This document shows positions 16,237-24,555 of a DNA stretch of 50,798 nucleotides, piece after piece. The stretch's first letter is position 1, and the number at the start of each line of letters is the position of its first letter. This DNA comes from Dethiosulfovibrio peptidovorans (lineage in GTDB: Bacteria > Synergistota > Synergistia > Synergistales > Dethiosulfovibrionaceae): positions 1-50,798 of the forward strand of contig PDTB01000029.1 of the NCBI GenBank assembly GCA_002748665.1. The letters run 5' to 3'. Both the position numbers and the translations under genes were made by a program. The notes under the pieces are model-generated. The model saw nothing but the letters and a program-made list of their open reading frames with translations. It was not told the DNA's origin and made no database searches.

Positions 16237-18789
16237 TCAGACCTGAGCCAGGGTCGGTCCAAACGTCCCCTCGGTCTCCAGAGGCACCGACAACGTCGCC
16301 ACGGACTTCATCGTGGTCTGAAGCCTTTCCAGTATCTCTTCGACCCTCTCCACCGGACACTCGCACACGATGGAATCGTGGACCTGAAGGACCATGTGAA
16401 CAGCTTCACCCTGAAACTCCCGAGCCACGGCGATCATGGCCTTTTTCGCCAGGTCCGCAGCGGTGCCCTGGATAGGCGAGTTCACCGCCACCCTGCGAAG
16501 GTGTCCCCGATCCCGAGCGTTTCCAGTCTCTACCTCGTCCAGCTGGCGGATCCGACCGAACAGGGTCTCGGTGTAGCCTCGGCTCATGGAACGATCGGTG
16601 CTTGTGTTGACGTAGTCCTCCACCCCGGGCAGGGCCTTGAAATACCGAGTCATGATCCGATCAGCCTCTGATCTGCTCACCCCCAGGCGTTTGGCCAGTC
16701 CAAATGAGCTCATGCCGTAGAGAAGGCCGAAGGCCACCATCTTGGCTGAGCGACGAAGTTCCCTGGTCACCATGGACGGATCCACACCAAAGACCATGGC
16801 CGCGGTCTCGGTATGGATGTCCCGACGATCTCGAAAGATCTGAGCCAGACGATCCTCACCCGAGATGTGAGCTAACACCCGAAGCTCGATCTGGGAGTAG
16901 TCCGCCGCCACAAAACACCGACCGGGCTCCCGAGGAAGCAAGGTGTTCTTGATCCTGTCGGACCACTGACCATATGCCGGAAGGTTCTGAAGGTTTGGAT
17001 CCCGGCTGCTGAGCCGCCCTGTCCCGGTGGTGTCTCCTTCGAAGGTGCTGTGAATGAGCCCGTCACCCTCGCTGGCGTTGAGGAGAGGAACGGCAAAACC
17101 CGAGAGCATCTTGGAGAGTTCCCTGTGTTCCAGAAGCATGGAGGGTACCGTCCCATGGGGTTGGGGAAGCTCTGAGAGCTGTTCCAGAACGGTCACGTCG
17201 GTGGAGAAACCCGTCTTGGTCTTTTTCACCGGAGGGAGCCCCAGACGATTGAAAAGGAGTTCGGCCACCTGTTTGGGGGAATTGAGGTTGACCGACTCCC
17301 CCGCCGTCTCGTCAACGGCCTGGACGATACGTCCAAGTCGATCCTTCAAATCGCTCACCACCTGAGCAAGCCCGACAGAGTCCACCCGAATGCCCCACCG
17401 TTCCATGGAGACCAGGACAGGAACGAGGGGCAGATCAAGTTCCCTGAGGAGCTCGTTGGCCCCCAGGCGCTCCAGATCAGGAACCATGGTTTTTTGCAGA
17501 TTCCACAGAGCCATCGCCCGAGCTTCAGACGTCTCGGGTAATTCATCGCCCATGACGGACTTCAGGTCGTGGGACGAACGATCAGGGTGAAGAAGGTAGT
17601 CCGCGCTCCTGAGATCCCATACCCGAGGAATCGCCGACTCTTTTCCCATGGCTGCTAAAAACCGCTTGTAGTCGGACGTGACGAGTTTTCCTCCGTCCAT
17701 CCATCGAACCAGTTCCTCCGGGATCCGATCCAGCAGGGTATAACGGCCATCTCTGGCAACCACCGCCAGAGGAGCGGGCCGGAGATCCATGGGATAGCCC
17801 CCCACCCACTCACCGTGAACCACGAGTTCGTCCTCCTTCAGGAGCTCCTCCAGGATCGAAGGGGTTGGGGTTTGAGCGACCGAGATCGTCGTCGACGAGG
17901 CACGAGGCATATCTACGGTATCGCCTCCGAGAAGTTCGGCCCCCTTAACGACCACGGTGTTCATCTCCAGAGCGCCACAGAGGGCTGTAAAGGCATCGAG
18001 ATCAGGCGCACCCAGGCTCCAGTCCTCCTCCTCGGGCAGGGCCGTCGTGTCCAAGGTGGTAAGTTTGAGAGATCGTCTGGCGTCCTGCTCATGCTCACCC
18101 AGACGTTTAGCCTGGGACGATGACAGGGTATCTCGATGAGCCAGGATACCTTCCAGGTCTCCATACGCCGCCAGGAGGCGCCGAGCCGTCTTGTCACCGA
18201 TGCCCGGCACGCCCGGAACGTTGTCCACGCTGTCACCCACCAGAGCCAGGTAATCGGCCATGTGAGCGGGATCAAAGCCGTACTCTTCTTTGAAAGTCTC
18301 CTCGTCCCATTGGGTAAAGCTGGATATCCCTTTACCGGGACGGATCACCGTGATCCCAGGCCCCAGGATCTGAAGCATGTCTTTATCGGACGTCAACAGC
18401 AGAACCGAGGAGCCCTGAGCTGCCTCGTGCCGGGCCAGAGCTCCCAGCACGTCGTCGGCCTCAACTCCAGCCAGGGAGACCGTCGGGATACCCAAAAGAC
18501 GAAGCAGGTCCTTCAGGACGGGGATCTGTCGTTTCAACTCTTCAGGGGTGGGCTTTCGCCCCTCCTTGTAGTGCTCGTACAGCTCATGACGAAAAGTAGG
18601 GCCCGGTGCATCGAAGACGACCGTCATGGATCCGGGTGCCCATTTTTTTCTGACTTTCCACAACATGTTAAAGAACCCAACCAGGGCGTTCGTGGGCGTT
18701 CCGTCGGACGCCGAGAGCTCCGGAAGGGCGTAGAAGGCCCGGAATGCCAGGCCATGGCCGTCGACAAGCAGCGTTGGTCCCTTGATCAT
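16237..18789 (-). CDS. polA: DNA polymerase I (family A)
   Basis: The 850-residue enzyme has an N-terminal 5'-3' flap nuclease domain (1 to about 290; LVDGHGLAFRAFYAL and the DSVDNVPGVPGIGDKTA helix-hairpin-helix). A middle domain (about 300-470) has the position of the 3'-5' exonuclease but lacks the DxE motif, so it probably does not proofread. The polymerase domain has motif A DYSQIELRVLAH and motif B RRSAKMVAFGLLYG. Motif C reads QVHDSIVCE: the usual Glu after the catalytic Asp805 is Ser806. It fills gaps in repair and Okazaki-fragment processing. The start follows GAGGAGAG. Confidence 0.95.
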   Translation of the reverse strand: MIKGPTLLVDGHGLAFRAFYALPELSASDGTPTNALVGFFNMLWKVRKKWAPGSMTVVFDAPGPTFRHELYEHYKEGRKPTPEELKRQIPVLKDLLRLLGIPTVSLAGVEADDVLGALARHEAAQGSSVLLLTSDKDMLQILGPGITVIRPGKGISSFTQWDEETFKEEYGFDPAHMADYLALVGDSVDNVPGVPGIGDKTARRLLAAYGDLEGILAHRDTLSSSQAKRLGEHEQDARRSLKLTTLDTTALPEEEDWSLGAPDLDAFTALCGALEMNTVVVKGAELLGGDTVDMPRASSTTISVAQTPTPSILEELLKEDELVVHGEWVGGYPMDLRPAPLAVVARDGRYTLLDRIPEELVRWMDGGKLVTSDYKRFLAAMGKESAIPRVWDLRSADYLLHPDRSSHDLKSVMGDELPETSEARAMALWNLQKTMVPDLERLGANELLRELDLPLVPVLVSMERWGIRVDSVGLAQVVSDLKDRLGRIVQAVDETAGESVNLNSPKQVAELLFNRLGLPPVKKTKTGFSTDVTVLEQLSELPQPHGTVPSMLLEHRELSKMLSGFAVPLLNASEGDGLIHSTFEGDTTGTGRLSSRDPNLQNLPAYGQWSDRIKNTLLPREPGRCFVAADYSQIELRVLAHISGEDRLAQIFRDRRDIHTETAAMVFGVDPSMVTRELRRSAKMVAFGLLYGMSSFGLAKRLGVSRSEADRIMTRYFKALPGVEDYVNTSTDRSMSRGYTETLFGRIRQLDEVETGNARDRGHLRRVAVNSPIQGTAADLAKKAMIAVAREFQGEAVHMVLQVHDSIVCECPVERVEEILERLQTTMKSVATLSVPLETEGTFGPTLAQV

Positions 18790-18810
18790 GGCTCTCCTCC
18801 TCTTTTAGGG

Positions 18811-18816
18811 TATAAT
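18811..18816 (+). promoter_or_regulatory. Candidate -10 of gltX
   Basis: A perfect TATAAT, about 55 bases before the gltX start. No convincing -35 hexamer is at 17 bases. It lies within the polA leader, and its complement overlaps another AT-rich hexamer there. Confidence 0.35.
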
Positions 18817-18832
18817 ATCCTCTCGACATTAC

Positions 18833-18841
18833 ATTGTACCA
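18833..18841 (-). promoter_or_regulatory. Extended -10 promoter of polA
   Basis: TGGTACAAT on the minus strand, about 44 bases before the polA start, identical to the nonamer before ileS. The polA and gltX promoters are divergent and overlap. Confidence 0.45.
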
Positions 18842-18871
18842 AGCATTCGACACCATAGGGAGGAACGGAAG

Positions 18872-20206
18872 ATGTCAGATACCGTACGAGTCCGATTCGC
18901 CCCGAGTCCTACCGGGGCACTGCACATCGGCGGTGCCCACACAGCGCTGTTTAACTGGCTCTGGGCACGGCATACAGGAGGACGCTTCATCCTGCGCATT
19001 GAGGACACCGACCAGGTCCGATCTACGAAGGAATACGAGGACACCATCATGGCGGGAATGAAGTGGATGAATCTGGACTGGGACGAGGGTCCCGATATGG
19101 GAGGCGACCATGGCCCATATCGTCAGACCGAGCGCTTTGATCTGTACCGAACCTACGCCCAGAAACTTCTGGACCAGGGCCTGGCCTACAGGGATGGCGA
19201 CGCCGTTATCTTCAAGGTCCCGATCGGTGAAGATATCGGCTTTCAGGACATGGTGTACGGCTCCATCGACGTGGTCAGCGATTCCCTCAAAGACGGTCGG
19301 ACCGGCCAGATGAAGGATATCGTCCTGATGAAAAGCGACGGTACACCGACATACAATTACGCCGTTGTGGTGGACGATCACCTCATGGAGATATCCCACG
19401 TTATCCGGGGAGAGGATCACATCTCCAACACGCCCAAGCAGGTGCTTCTCTACAAGGCCCTTGGGTGGGAGTTGCCGACATTCGCTCATCTGCCCATGAT
19501 CCTGGGCAAGGACAAGAAAAAGCTCTCCAAACGCCACGGGGCCACCAGCGTTTACGAGTATCGGGACATGGGGTACATGGCTGACTCGGTCTTCAACTTT
19601 CTGGCTCTGTTGGGATGGGCTCCCGACGGGGACCGGGAGATATTCGACCGGGATCTGGCCATTCAGGAATTTGAGCTGGCCGACGTAAACCGAAAGCCCT
19701 CGGTCTTCGATATGGATAAACTGAACTACGTCAACCAGGGACATCTCCACGCTCTCTCCACCGACGACAAGATAGCCCTTCTCTCTCCCTTCTGGAAAGA
19801 GGCCGGTGTCGATATCTCAAACCTGGATCGGGAGTACATGGACAGGGCTTTTGCCCTCATGGGAGGCAGGGGCCGGAACGTCAAGGATCTGGCTGAGTTT
19901 ACCGACTATTTTCTTGACTTCGCTCCCGTCACCCGCCGATACGACGGAGCCGTGGACGAACAGGTGCGGGAGACCCTTCGGACGTTCTTCACCGCTTTGC
20001 TCGACTTGGATGATTGGACAGCTTCGTCCATGGAGGCCTTTGCCAGAGAGTGGACCAAGGACCATTCGGTCAAGCTCAAGGACGTAGCCATGCCCATGCG
20101 GTTCGCCATCACAGGACACAAGGTCAGCCCAGGTATTTTCGAGCTCGCCGAATTTCTCGGACGAGGCGAGGTTCGAAAGAGACTGGAGCACTATAAGTTC
20201 GTATAA
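18872..20206 (+). CDS. gltX: Glutamyl-tRNA synthetase
   Basis: The 444-residue class I enzyme has APSPTGALHIGGAHTALFNWL near the N-terminus (HIGH box as HIGG) and KKLSKRHG as the KMSKS loop. The catalytic-domain motif RGEDHISNTPKQ is present. The C-terminal anticodon-binding region (about 310-444) is at the short end of the family. Since GatCAB is encoded in the same window, this enzyme is probably non-discriminating, charging both tRNA-Glu and tRNA-Gln, but that cannot be read from the sequence alone. An AGGGAGG ribosome site precedes the ATG. Confidence 0.96.
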   Translation: MSDTVRVRFAPSPTGALHIGGAHTALFNWLWARHTGGRFILRIEDTDQVRSTKEYEDTIMAGMKWMNLDWDEGPDMGGDHGPYRQTERFDLYRTYAQKLLDQGLAYRDGDAVIFKVPIGEDIGFQDMVYGSIDVVSDSLKDGRTGQMKDIVLMKSDGTPTYNYAVVVDDHLMEISHVIRGEDHISNTPKQVLLYKALGWELPTFAHLPMILGKDKKKLSKRHGATSVYEYRDMGYMADSVFNFLALLGWAPDGDREIFDRDLAIQEFELADVNRKPSVFDMDKLNYVNQGHLHALSTDDKIALLSPFWKEAGVDISNLDREYMDRAFALMGGRGRNVKDLAEFTDYFLDFAPVTRRYDGAVDEQVRETLRTFFTALLDLDDWTASSMEAFAREWTKDHSVKLKDVAMPMRFAITGHKVSPGIFELAEFLGRGEVRKRLEHYKFV

Positions 20207-20212
20207 TACAAT

Positions 20213-20252
20213 GGGGAGGGGCGACAATTTTGTCCCTCCCCGTTTCGTTTTT
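20213..20252 (+). terminator. Rho-independent terminator of gltX
   Basis: GGGGAGGG (20213-20220) pairs with CCCTCCCC (20234-20241), followed by GTTTCGTTTTT. It starts seven bases past the gltX stop. Confidence 0.85.
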
Positions 20253-20348
20253 AAGCCACCCAATACGCCCGAGAGGGCGTGAACGGCTCACGTTTTTGAT
20301 CCCTTATGCAGTCTGTCGGACTTACACCAGGAACTGTTAGAGGTTCAC
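20253..20348 (-). other. Downstream region of the hydrogenase operon
   Basis: Between the gltX terminator and the last hydrogenase gene lies a small stem, ACGCCC...GGGCGT (20273-20288), with little T content. No convincing rho-independent terminator for the minus strand was found; no gene is seen. Confidence 0.4.
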
Positions 20349-20939
20349 TTATTTCTCTACAGAGACCTTTTCGCTGGAGTCCCTGGGAGAGCTGGCGGCG
20401 CAAGCGCCACAGGCCGCACGGTCCTCTTCCCTAACCTGGTATACCTCCTTAGTTTGTTCCGAGGACAACTCAAGCTGAGGCTCCTCACCAAGTCGATAGG
20501 TCCATTCAGACTGAAAGGGTTTTCTTTCAGGCACCCCCGAGTCCACCGTGACGTGTCCCTGTCGGTCGTAGGAGGATATGGCAAAATCCCTGCTCATGCT
20601 CAGGGCGTCTACAGGGCAGATGTCGTTGCACTGGGCGCAGAAACAGCACCGGTCGTTGTGGACGATGATCTTCTTCGGCTCATTGGGCGACCGCTCAATC
20701 GCGTTGGCGGGACAGACTTTCATACACATCCCGCAGCCGATACATATGTCCTTCTGGTAGCTGATCTTCCCTCGAAATCGTCCCCAGGTCTCTACTGGTT
20801 CGTTCAGGGATATCTCGCCCCGAGCCGCAGCCTCCATGGCTCCGGTGAGATCGTCGGGCATGTGTTCCGCCAGGAAGGGGTTGGTGAAGGGGCGTTGGAA
20901 CAACTGGCGCAGGAGCTGAACCGACATAACGTTAAACAT
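20349..20939 (-). CDS. mbhN: Hydrogenase ferredoxin-like subunit MbhN (NuoI family)
   Basis: The 196-residue protein carries two [4Fe-4S] motifs: CIGCGMCMKVCP (Cys66, 69, 72, 76) and CCFCAQCNDICP (Cys98, 101, 104, 108). It would relay electrons from reduced ferredoxin to the small subunit on the cytoplasmic face. The N-terminal helix resembles NuoI/EchF-type subunits. Beyond the second cluster is a roughly 85-residue tail that is acidic and ends near a CGAC pair (about residue 178), which is not required for the usual clusters. It is the last gene of the 14-gene operon, 11 bases after mbhM. Confidence 0.93.
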   Translation of the reverse strand: MFNVMSVQLLRQLFQRPFTNPFLAEHMPDDLTGAMEAAARGEISLNEPVETWGRFRGKISYQKDICIGCGMCMKVCPANAIERSPNEPKKIIVHNDRCCFCAQCNDICPVDALSMSRDFAISSYDRQGHVTVDSGVPERKPFQSEWTYRLGEEPQLELSSEQTKEVYQVREEDRAACGACAASSPRDSSEKVSVEK

Positions 20940-20950
20940 GGTATTCCTCC

Positions 20951-21949
20951 TCAGTGCAGCCAGACATCAACGGTCATGAGGATCATTCCGGCCAAGGAGA
21001 GAGCTGCCACCTGTCCCCAATAGAACCTAGCAGCCTGCCAGATCTTGAGCCGACCAAATGCCGTTCGGAGAAAGGTTACTCCAAAGACCTCGACCAAAAA
21101 GAGCTTGAAGAAAAACCAGGGAAAATCGACCAGCGCTAAAGGAGTCCCCGTCAACCCCAGGGAAAGCCCCAGCGAAAAGGGGAAAAAGAGACAGACCACA
21201 AGGGCCGATATGGCAGCGGCTCTCAGGTTGAAGGCGACGTGAAGCAAGGCAAGGTTCACTCCGGAGTATTCCACTGTGACGCCCTCCAGGATCTCTGTTT
21301 TGGCCTCGGGGATATCCATAAGCCCCTTACCTGCCTCACCGGGTATCACCGCCAAGAGAGCGACAAACAGACAGGCCAGGCCCAACAGTCCGGCTTTGCC
21401 AGCCATACCCCACACAGGCGTGGCGACGTAGGTCTCCAGGGCAAAAGGATGCCCCGGTATCCCCAGACGATAGACAGCCCACGCCAAGGTCGCAACGACC
21501 ACAGCCAGAGGAAGTTCGTAACTCATCATGAGGACGAGCTCCCTTTGAGCCCCTACGTTAGCGATGGGGGATCCACTGGCAAAACCTCCAACGGCGACAG
21601 CGACCCCCGAAAGGCTCAAAAGGTAGAGCACCAAAATCAGATCGCCGCGCCCGCTCAGTACAGGCGGCAGAGACCCTATGGGGATATACAGGAAGGTCAT
21701 CATCCCGGCCACAGCAGCCACCCAGGGACCGCCGTGAAAGAGTACGGGAGAACTCAACCGGGGAACGATGTTCTCCTTTCCCAAAAGTTTGAGGATATCG
21801 TACAGGGGTTGCAGCATAGGCGGCCCTATGCGGCGCTGCATCAGGGCGTGAAGTTTCCTGTCGACACCCTCAAAGAGCACCGCCAAAACGGTGACCAGAA
21901 GCATAAGAGTCAGCCCGGCCAGTATTCTCATCACGATGTCGAGAATCAT
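20951..21949 (-). CDS. mbhM: Hydrogenase membrane subunit MbhM (NuoH family)
   Basis: This 332-residue integral membrane protein has about eight hydrophobic segments and NuoH/EchB features: the cytoplasmic loop RKLHALMQRRIGPPMLQPLYDILKL-type region near residue 31-55, and the acidic segment MDIPEAKTEILEGVTVEYSG-like stretch (about 215-235). It anchors the hydrogenase module and links it to ion translocation. Its start overlaps the mbhL stop by four bases (ATGA). Confidence 0.94.
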   Translation of the reverse strand: MILDIVMRILAGLTLMLLVTVLAVLFEGVDRKLHALMQRRIGPPMLQPLYDILKLLGKENIVPRLSSPVLFHGGPWVAAVAGMMTFLYIPIGSLPPVLSGRGDLILVLYLLSLSGVAVAVGGFASGSPIANVGAQRELVLMMSYELPLAVVVATLAWAVYRLGIPGHPFALETYVATPVWGMAGKAGLLGLACLFVALLAVIPGEAGKGLMDIPEAKTEILEGVTVEYSGVNLALLHVAFNLRAAAISALVVCLFFPFSLGLSLGLTGTPLALVDFPWFFFKLFLVEVFGVTFLRTAFGRLKIWQAARFYWGQVAALSLAGMILMTVDVWLH

Positions 21950-23187
21950 GCCATCTGCCTCCTCAGACTATCGGTCTTCTCCCTGCAGAGCTTCAGGAGA
22001 TCGGCCTTGGTAACTACGGAGTTGGTACCGGTTCCTCGATCTGACAAAACCATCCGTTCCATACAGGAAATACAGGGATCGATGCTGTTGATGATCAGAG
22101 GAGCATCGGCCAGCTCGTTGTTCCGAAACATCAGAGGCCAGGAAACAGCGTTGCTGTAGGTAGGAGCTCGGACCTTCCACCAGAGCACGTTCTCCTGTTT
22201 CTCCTTGAGGCCCACCACGTGAGTGTCGTCGCCTCGGGGGGCTTCGATACAGCCATACCCAACTCCTCCGGCCTTTTTCAGGACAGAGAGCAACTTGTTC
22301 ACCTTGGGCTCGAAGGCGATATCCCCTTCGGGAAGGCCATCCAGGATGTCCTCCAGGATATCCAGGGATTGATTGACCTCGAACACACGAACGACAAAAC
22401 GGTCGAAAACATCGCCGTGGACCGGCTCACCCGTATAGTCCTGAGGCATGACAGGCTCCACAGGGATATCACAATACGCATCGTAGGGAGCCGACCAACG
22501 GATATCGCATCGGACACCACTTCCTCGAGCCGTCGGCCCAAGAGCACAGTATCGAATGGCCTCTTCGGTAGTGAGCACACCCACGTTCCGAAGCCTGGCC
22601 CGAATCACGGGATCGACTATGGCAGCCTCGTAGAACGAGGAGAACTCGTTTCTGTAATAACGGATCATCTCCCGGACGACTCTATCCACCTCGGGGGTCA
22701 CGTCCCACCGAACCCCGCCCACCGTGGTGACAGCGTAGTTGACCCTGTTTCCCGTCAAGGCCTCAAGAACGTCCATGACCTTTTCCCGAAGCATCATGCC
22801 CAGATGAAAGGCGCTGTCGAACCCTATGGTGTAACAGGCGACACCAGACCAGAGAATGTGTGAGTGGATCCGCTCAAGCTCCAGCACCATCGACCGGATA
22901 TACTGAGCCCTGGGTGGAACCGGAATCTGTGCAGCGTCCTCGACCGCCTTGACGAAGGCGATGGCGTGAGCAAAGGAACAGATACCGCAGACCCGCTCCG
23001 ACAGGTAGATAACCTGGATCGGGTTCCGCTCGCGCGCCATGAACTCCACTCCTCGGTGAATGGCTCCGGGACGGATGACGGCGTTGGTTATAGACTCACC
23101 CTCCACGTCGAGCCACGCCGTGATGGGTTCCTTGAGTCCTACGTGAACTGGACCGACGGGAAGTTTGTAGGTTTTTTTCTCGCTCAT
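21946..23187 (-). CDS. mbhL: [NiFe] hydrogenase large subunit MbhL (group 4, NuoD family)
   Basis: The 413-residue catalytic subunit has both NiFe-binding pairs: RVCGICSFAHA (Cys67, Cys70) and DPCISCMER (Cys372, Cys375). This separates it from Mbs/Mbx-type or complex I homologues that have lost such cysteines. A 35-residue tail follows Arg378. In other group 4 enzymes such as HycE, a tail after the equivalent Arg is removed by a dedicated protease after metal insertion, so this is probably a precursor. No hyp or protease genes are in the window. A good ribosome site (AGGAGG) lies before the ATG; the gene starts nine bases after mbhK. Confidence 0.95.
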   Translation of the reverse strand: MSEKKTYKLPVGPVHVGLKEPITAWLDVEGESITNAVIRPGAIHRGVEFMARERNPIQVIYLSERVCGICSFAHAIAFVKAVEDAAQIPVPPRAQYIRSMVLELERIHSHILWSGVACYTIGFDSAFHLGMMLREKVMDVLEALTGNRVNYAVTTVGGVRWDVTPEVDRVVREMIRYYRNEFSSFYEAAIVDPVIRARLRNVGVLTTEEAIRYCALGPTARGSGVRCDIRWSAPYDAYCDIPVEPVMPQDYTGEPVHGDVFDRFVVRVFEVNQSLDILEDILDGLPEGDIAFEPKVNKLLSVLKKAGGVGYGCIEAPRGDDTHVVGLKEKQENVLWWKVRAPTYSNAVSWPLMFRNNELADAPLIINSIDPCISCMERMVLSDRGTGTNSVVTKADLLKLCREKTDSLRRQMA

Positions 23188-23196
23188 GGTCGCCTC

Positions 23197-23745
23197 CTAG
23201 GAGAGCTCTTCAACCAGATCGTCCCCGGGAGCTGTCTCATCCCGGCGCCAGGGGAAGACCTCCCGGTTCCAATCCTCAGGAAGGAACACCAGGGCCTTGT
23301 TGGGCAAGCCCACGTGGTCCACCCCGAACATCTCCTGAATTTCCCTCTCGCTGTATTCAACACCAGGAATACGACTGAAGAGGGACGGAATGGAGAGATC
23401 TTCCTTGGAAAGGCGGACACAGACGGTGAGGGGAAGACGAGTCCCTCGGGAGAGGGCTCTGTAAAGGTCCAGATGGTAGTACAGAAGCACCTCGTCGCCC
23501 TGATCATCACCGGACGTCACGTGGAAGTGAGGAAAATCGAAGGTTCCTATCTCATCCACCACGTCGAGAAACCGATCCCGAACCACGGTAAACCAGAGAT
23601 GATATCCTGTGACCTCTCCCGATGGTCCATGGGATAATTCCCGAAGCTCCAGGTCGGTAATAGCCTCCCCGAAGGTCGTCTGAAAATGCTCGGCGATCTC
23701 TTGAGGAGACCGCAGGATTTTCGGCCTCTCAATAAAGACCTCCAT
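23197..23745 (-). CDS. mbhK: Hydrogenase subunit MbhK (NuoC family)
   Basis: The 182-residue soluble protein matches the 30-kDa NuoC/EchD type: residues about 85-160 include the conserved region with IPGVEYSEREIQEMFGVDHVG, close to the complex I-30 kDa signature. It fits between the small and large subunits, in order with archaeal mbhK. The ATG at 23745, preceded by AGGTG, is chosen; an open frame upstream overlaps mbhJ. The C-terminus is acidic. Confidence 0.88.
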   Translation of the reverse strand: MEVFIERPKILRSPQEIAEHFQTTFGEAITDLELRELSHGPSGEVTGYHLWFTVVRDRFLDVVDEIGTFDFPHFHVTSGDDQGDEVLLYYHLDLYRALSRGTRLPLTVCVRLSKEDLSIPSLFSRIPGVEYSEREIQEMFGVDHVGLPNKALVFLPEDWNREVFPWRRDETAPGDDLVEELS

Positions 23746-23749
23746 GGGA

Positions 23750-24205
23750 TCACGCACCTGCCTTTCGAAGCTCCATGCGTTTGGCCTCCAGCTTGAGCAC
23801 CGCCTTGGCAGCTCCCTCGATAATAGCCTCTGGCCGGGGCGGACAGCCATGAACGTACACGTCCACGGGAATCACCTTGTCTACCGGGCCAACCAGGTTG
23901 TAGGATTTGAAATACACGTCACCGGAACAAGCGCAGTTCCCCACAGCGAGAATAACCTTGGGATCGGGGATCTGAGCGTAGATTCGCTCCAGTTTTTCCT
24001 TCATGAACCGGGTAACAGGACCGGTTACCAACAGAACGTCGGCGTGACGAGGCGTCCCGATAAGCTTCATACCGAATCGCTCAATGTCGTATCGGGGACT
24101 CACCGTGGAGACGATCTCGATGTCGCATCCATTGCACGACCCCGAGTTGGTGGAAAAAACCCACAGCGATTTGGGCAGTACCTTTAACATCCTCTCCAGT
24201 TTCAT
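23750..24205 (-). CDS. mbhJ: [NiFe] hydrogenase small subunit MbhJ (NuoB family)
   Basis: The 151-residue iron-sulfur subunit binds the proximal [4Fe-4S] cluster beside the NiFe site. Ligand cysteines are visible in SGSCNGCDIE (Cys24, Cys27), VGNCACSG (Cys91) and HGCPPRPE (Cys121), the usual NuoB/EchC pattern. The ATG at 24205 follows AGGAGGGG and overlaps the mbhI stop by four bases. No Tat signal is present, as expected for group 4 enzymes that face the cytoplasm. Confidence 0.94.
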   Translation of the reverse strand: MKLERMLKVLPKSLWVFSTNSGSCNGCDIEIVSTVSPRYDIERFGMKLIGTPRHADVLLVTGPVTRFMKEKLERIYAQIPDPKVILAVGNCACSGDVYFKSYNLVGPVDKVIPVDVYVHGCPPRPEAIIEGAAKAVLKLEAKRMELRKAGA

Positions 24206-24555
24206 AGACGCCCCTCCTGAACGAATATCAAGACAAGCAGGATCGCCGTGGTCACCACGAACCATCCCACATAGGCCACAGTGTACCCCGAATGAAAGGC
24301 AATGAGCCGATCATAATAAGGACGTAAGGCTTTTCGATATCCCCAATAGGACGAGCTGGCCGGGACGGTTATCTCCGTGGGGTTCTCGGGAAGCTCGTTC
24401 CCGGAAAAATAGATTTGATCCTGGTCTGTTCCCTTTTTGTAGTCCTGCCGCCCCTGAGAACGAATCCACGAGACAACTACGCCGGCAACCACAAAAAACA
24501 AGAGCCAAGTTCCTATATCCCAAAACCCAAAACCGGTGAACAGACAGCCTGTCAT
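24202..24555 (-). CDS. mbhI: Small membrane protein MbhI-like
   Basis: The 117-residue protein has a hydrophobic N-terminal segment (about residues 10-30), a polar middle, and a second hydrophobic segment near the C-terminus (about 88-112). It lies between the antiporter subunit gene mbhH and the small subunit gene mbhJ, exactly where archaeal Mbh operons carry mbhI, a linker between membrane modules. Sequence alone would not identify it; the assignment rests on position, length and topology. Its ATG overlaps the mbhH stop by one base (TGATG), after GGAGGTGG. Confidence 0.7.
   Translation of the reverse strand: MTGCLFTGFGFWDIGTWLLFFVVAGVVVSWIRSQGRQDYKKGTDQDQIYFSGNELPENPTEITVPASSSYWGYRKALRPYYDRLIAFHSGYTVAYVGWFVVTTAILLVLIFVQEGRL

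Noticed and set aside
20253-20348. Strong terminator at the end of the hydrogenase operon
   Set aside because: The only stem on the minus strand has six base pairs and no T-run.
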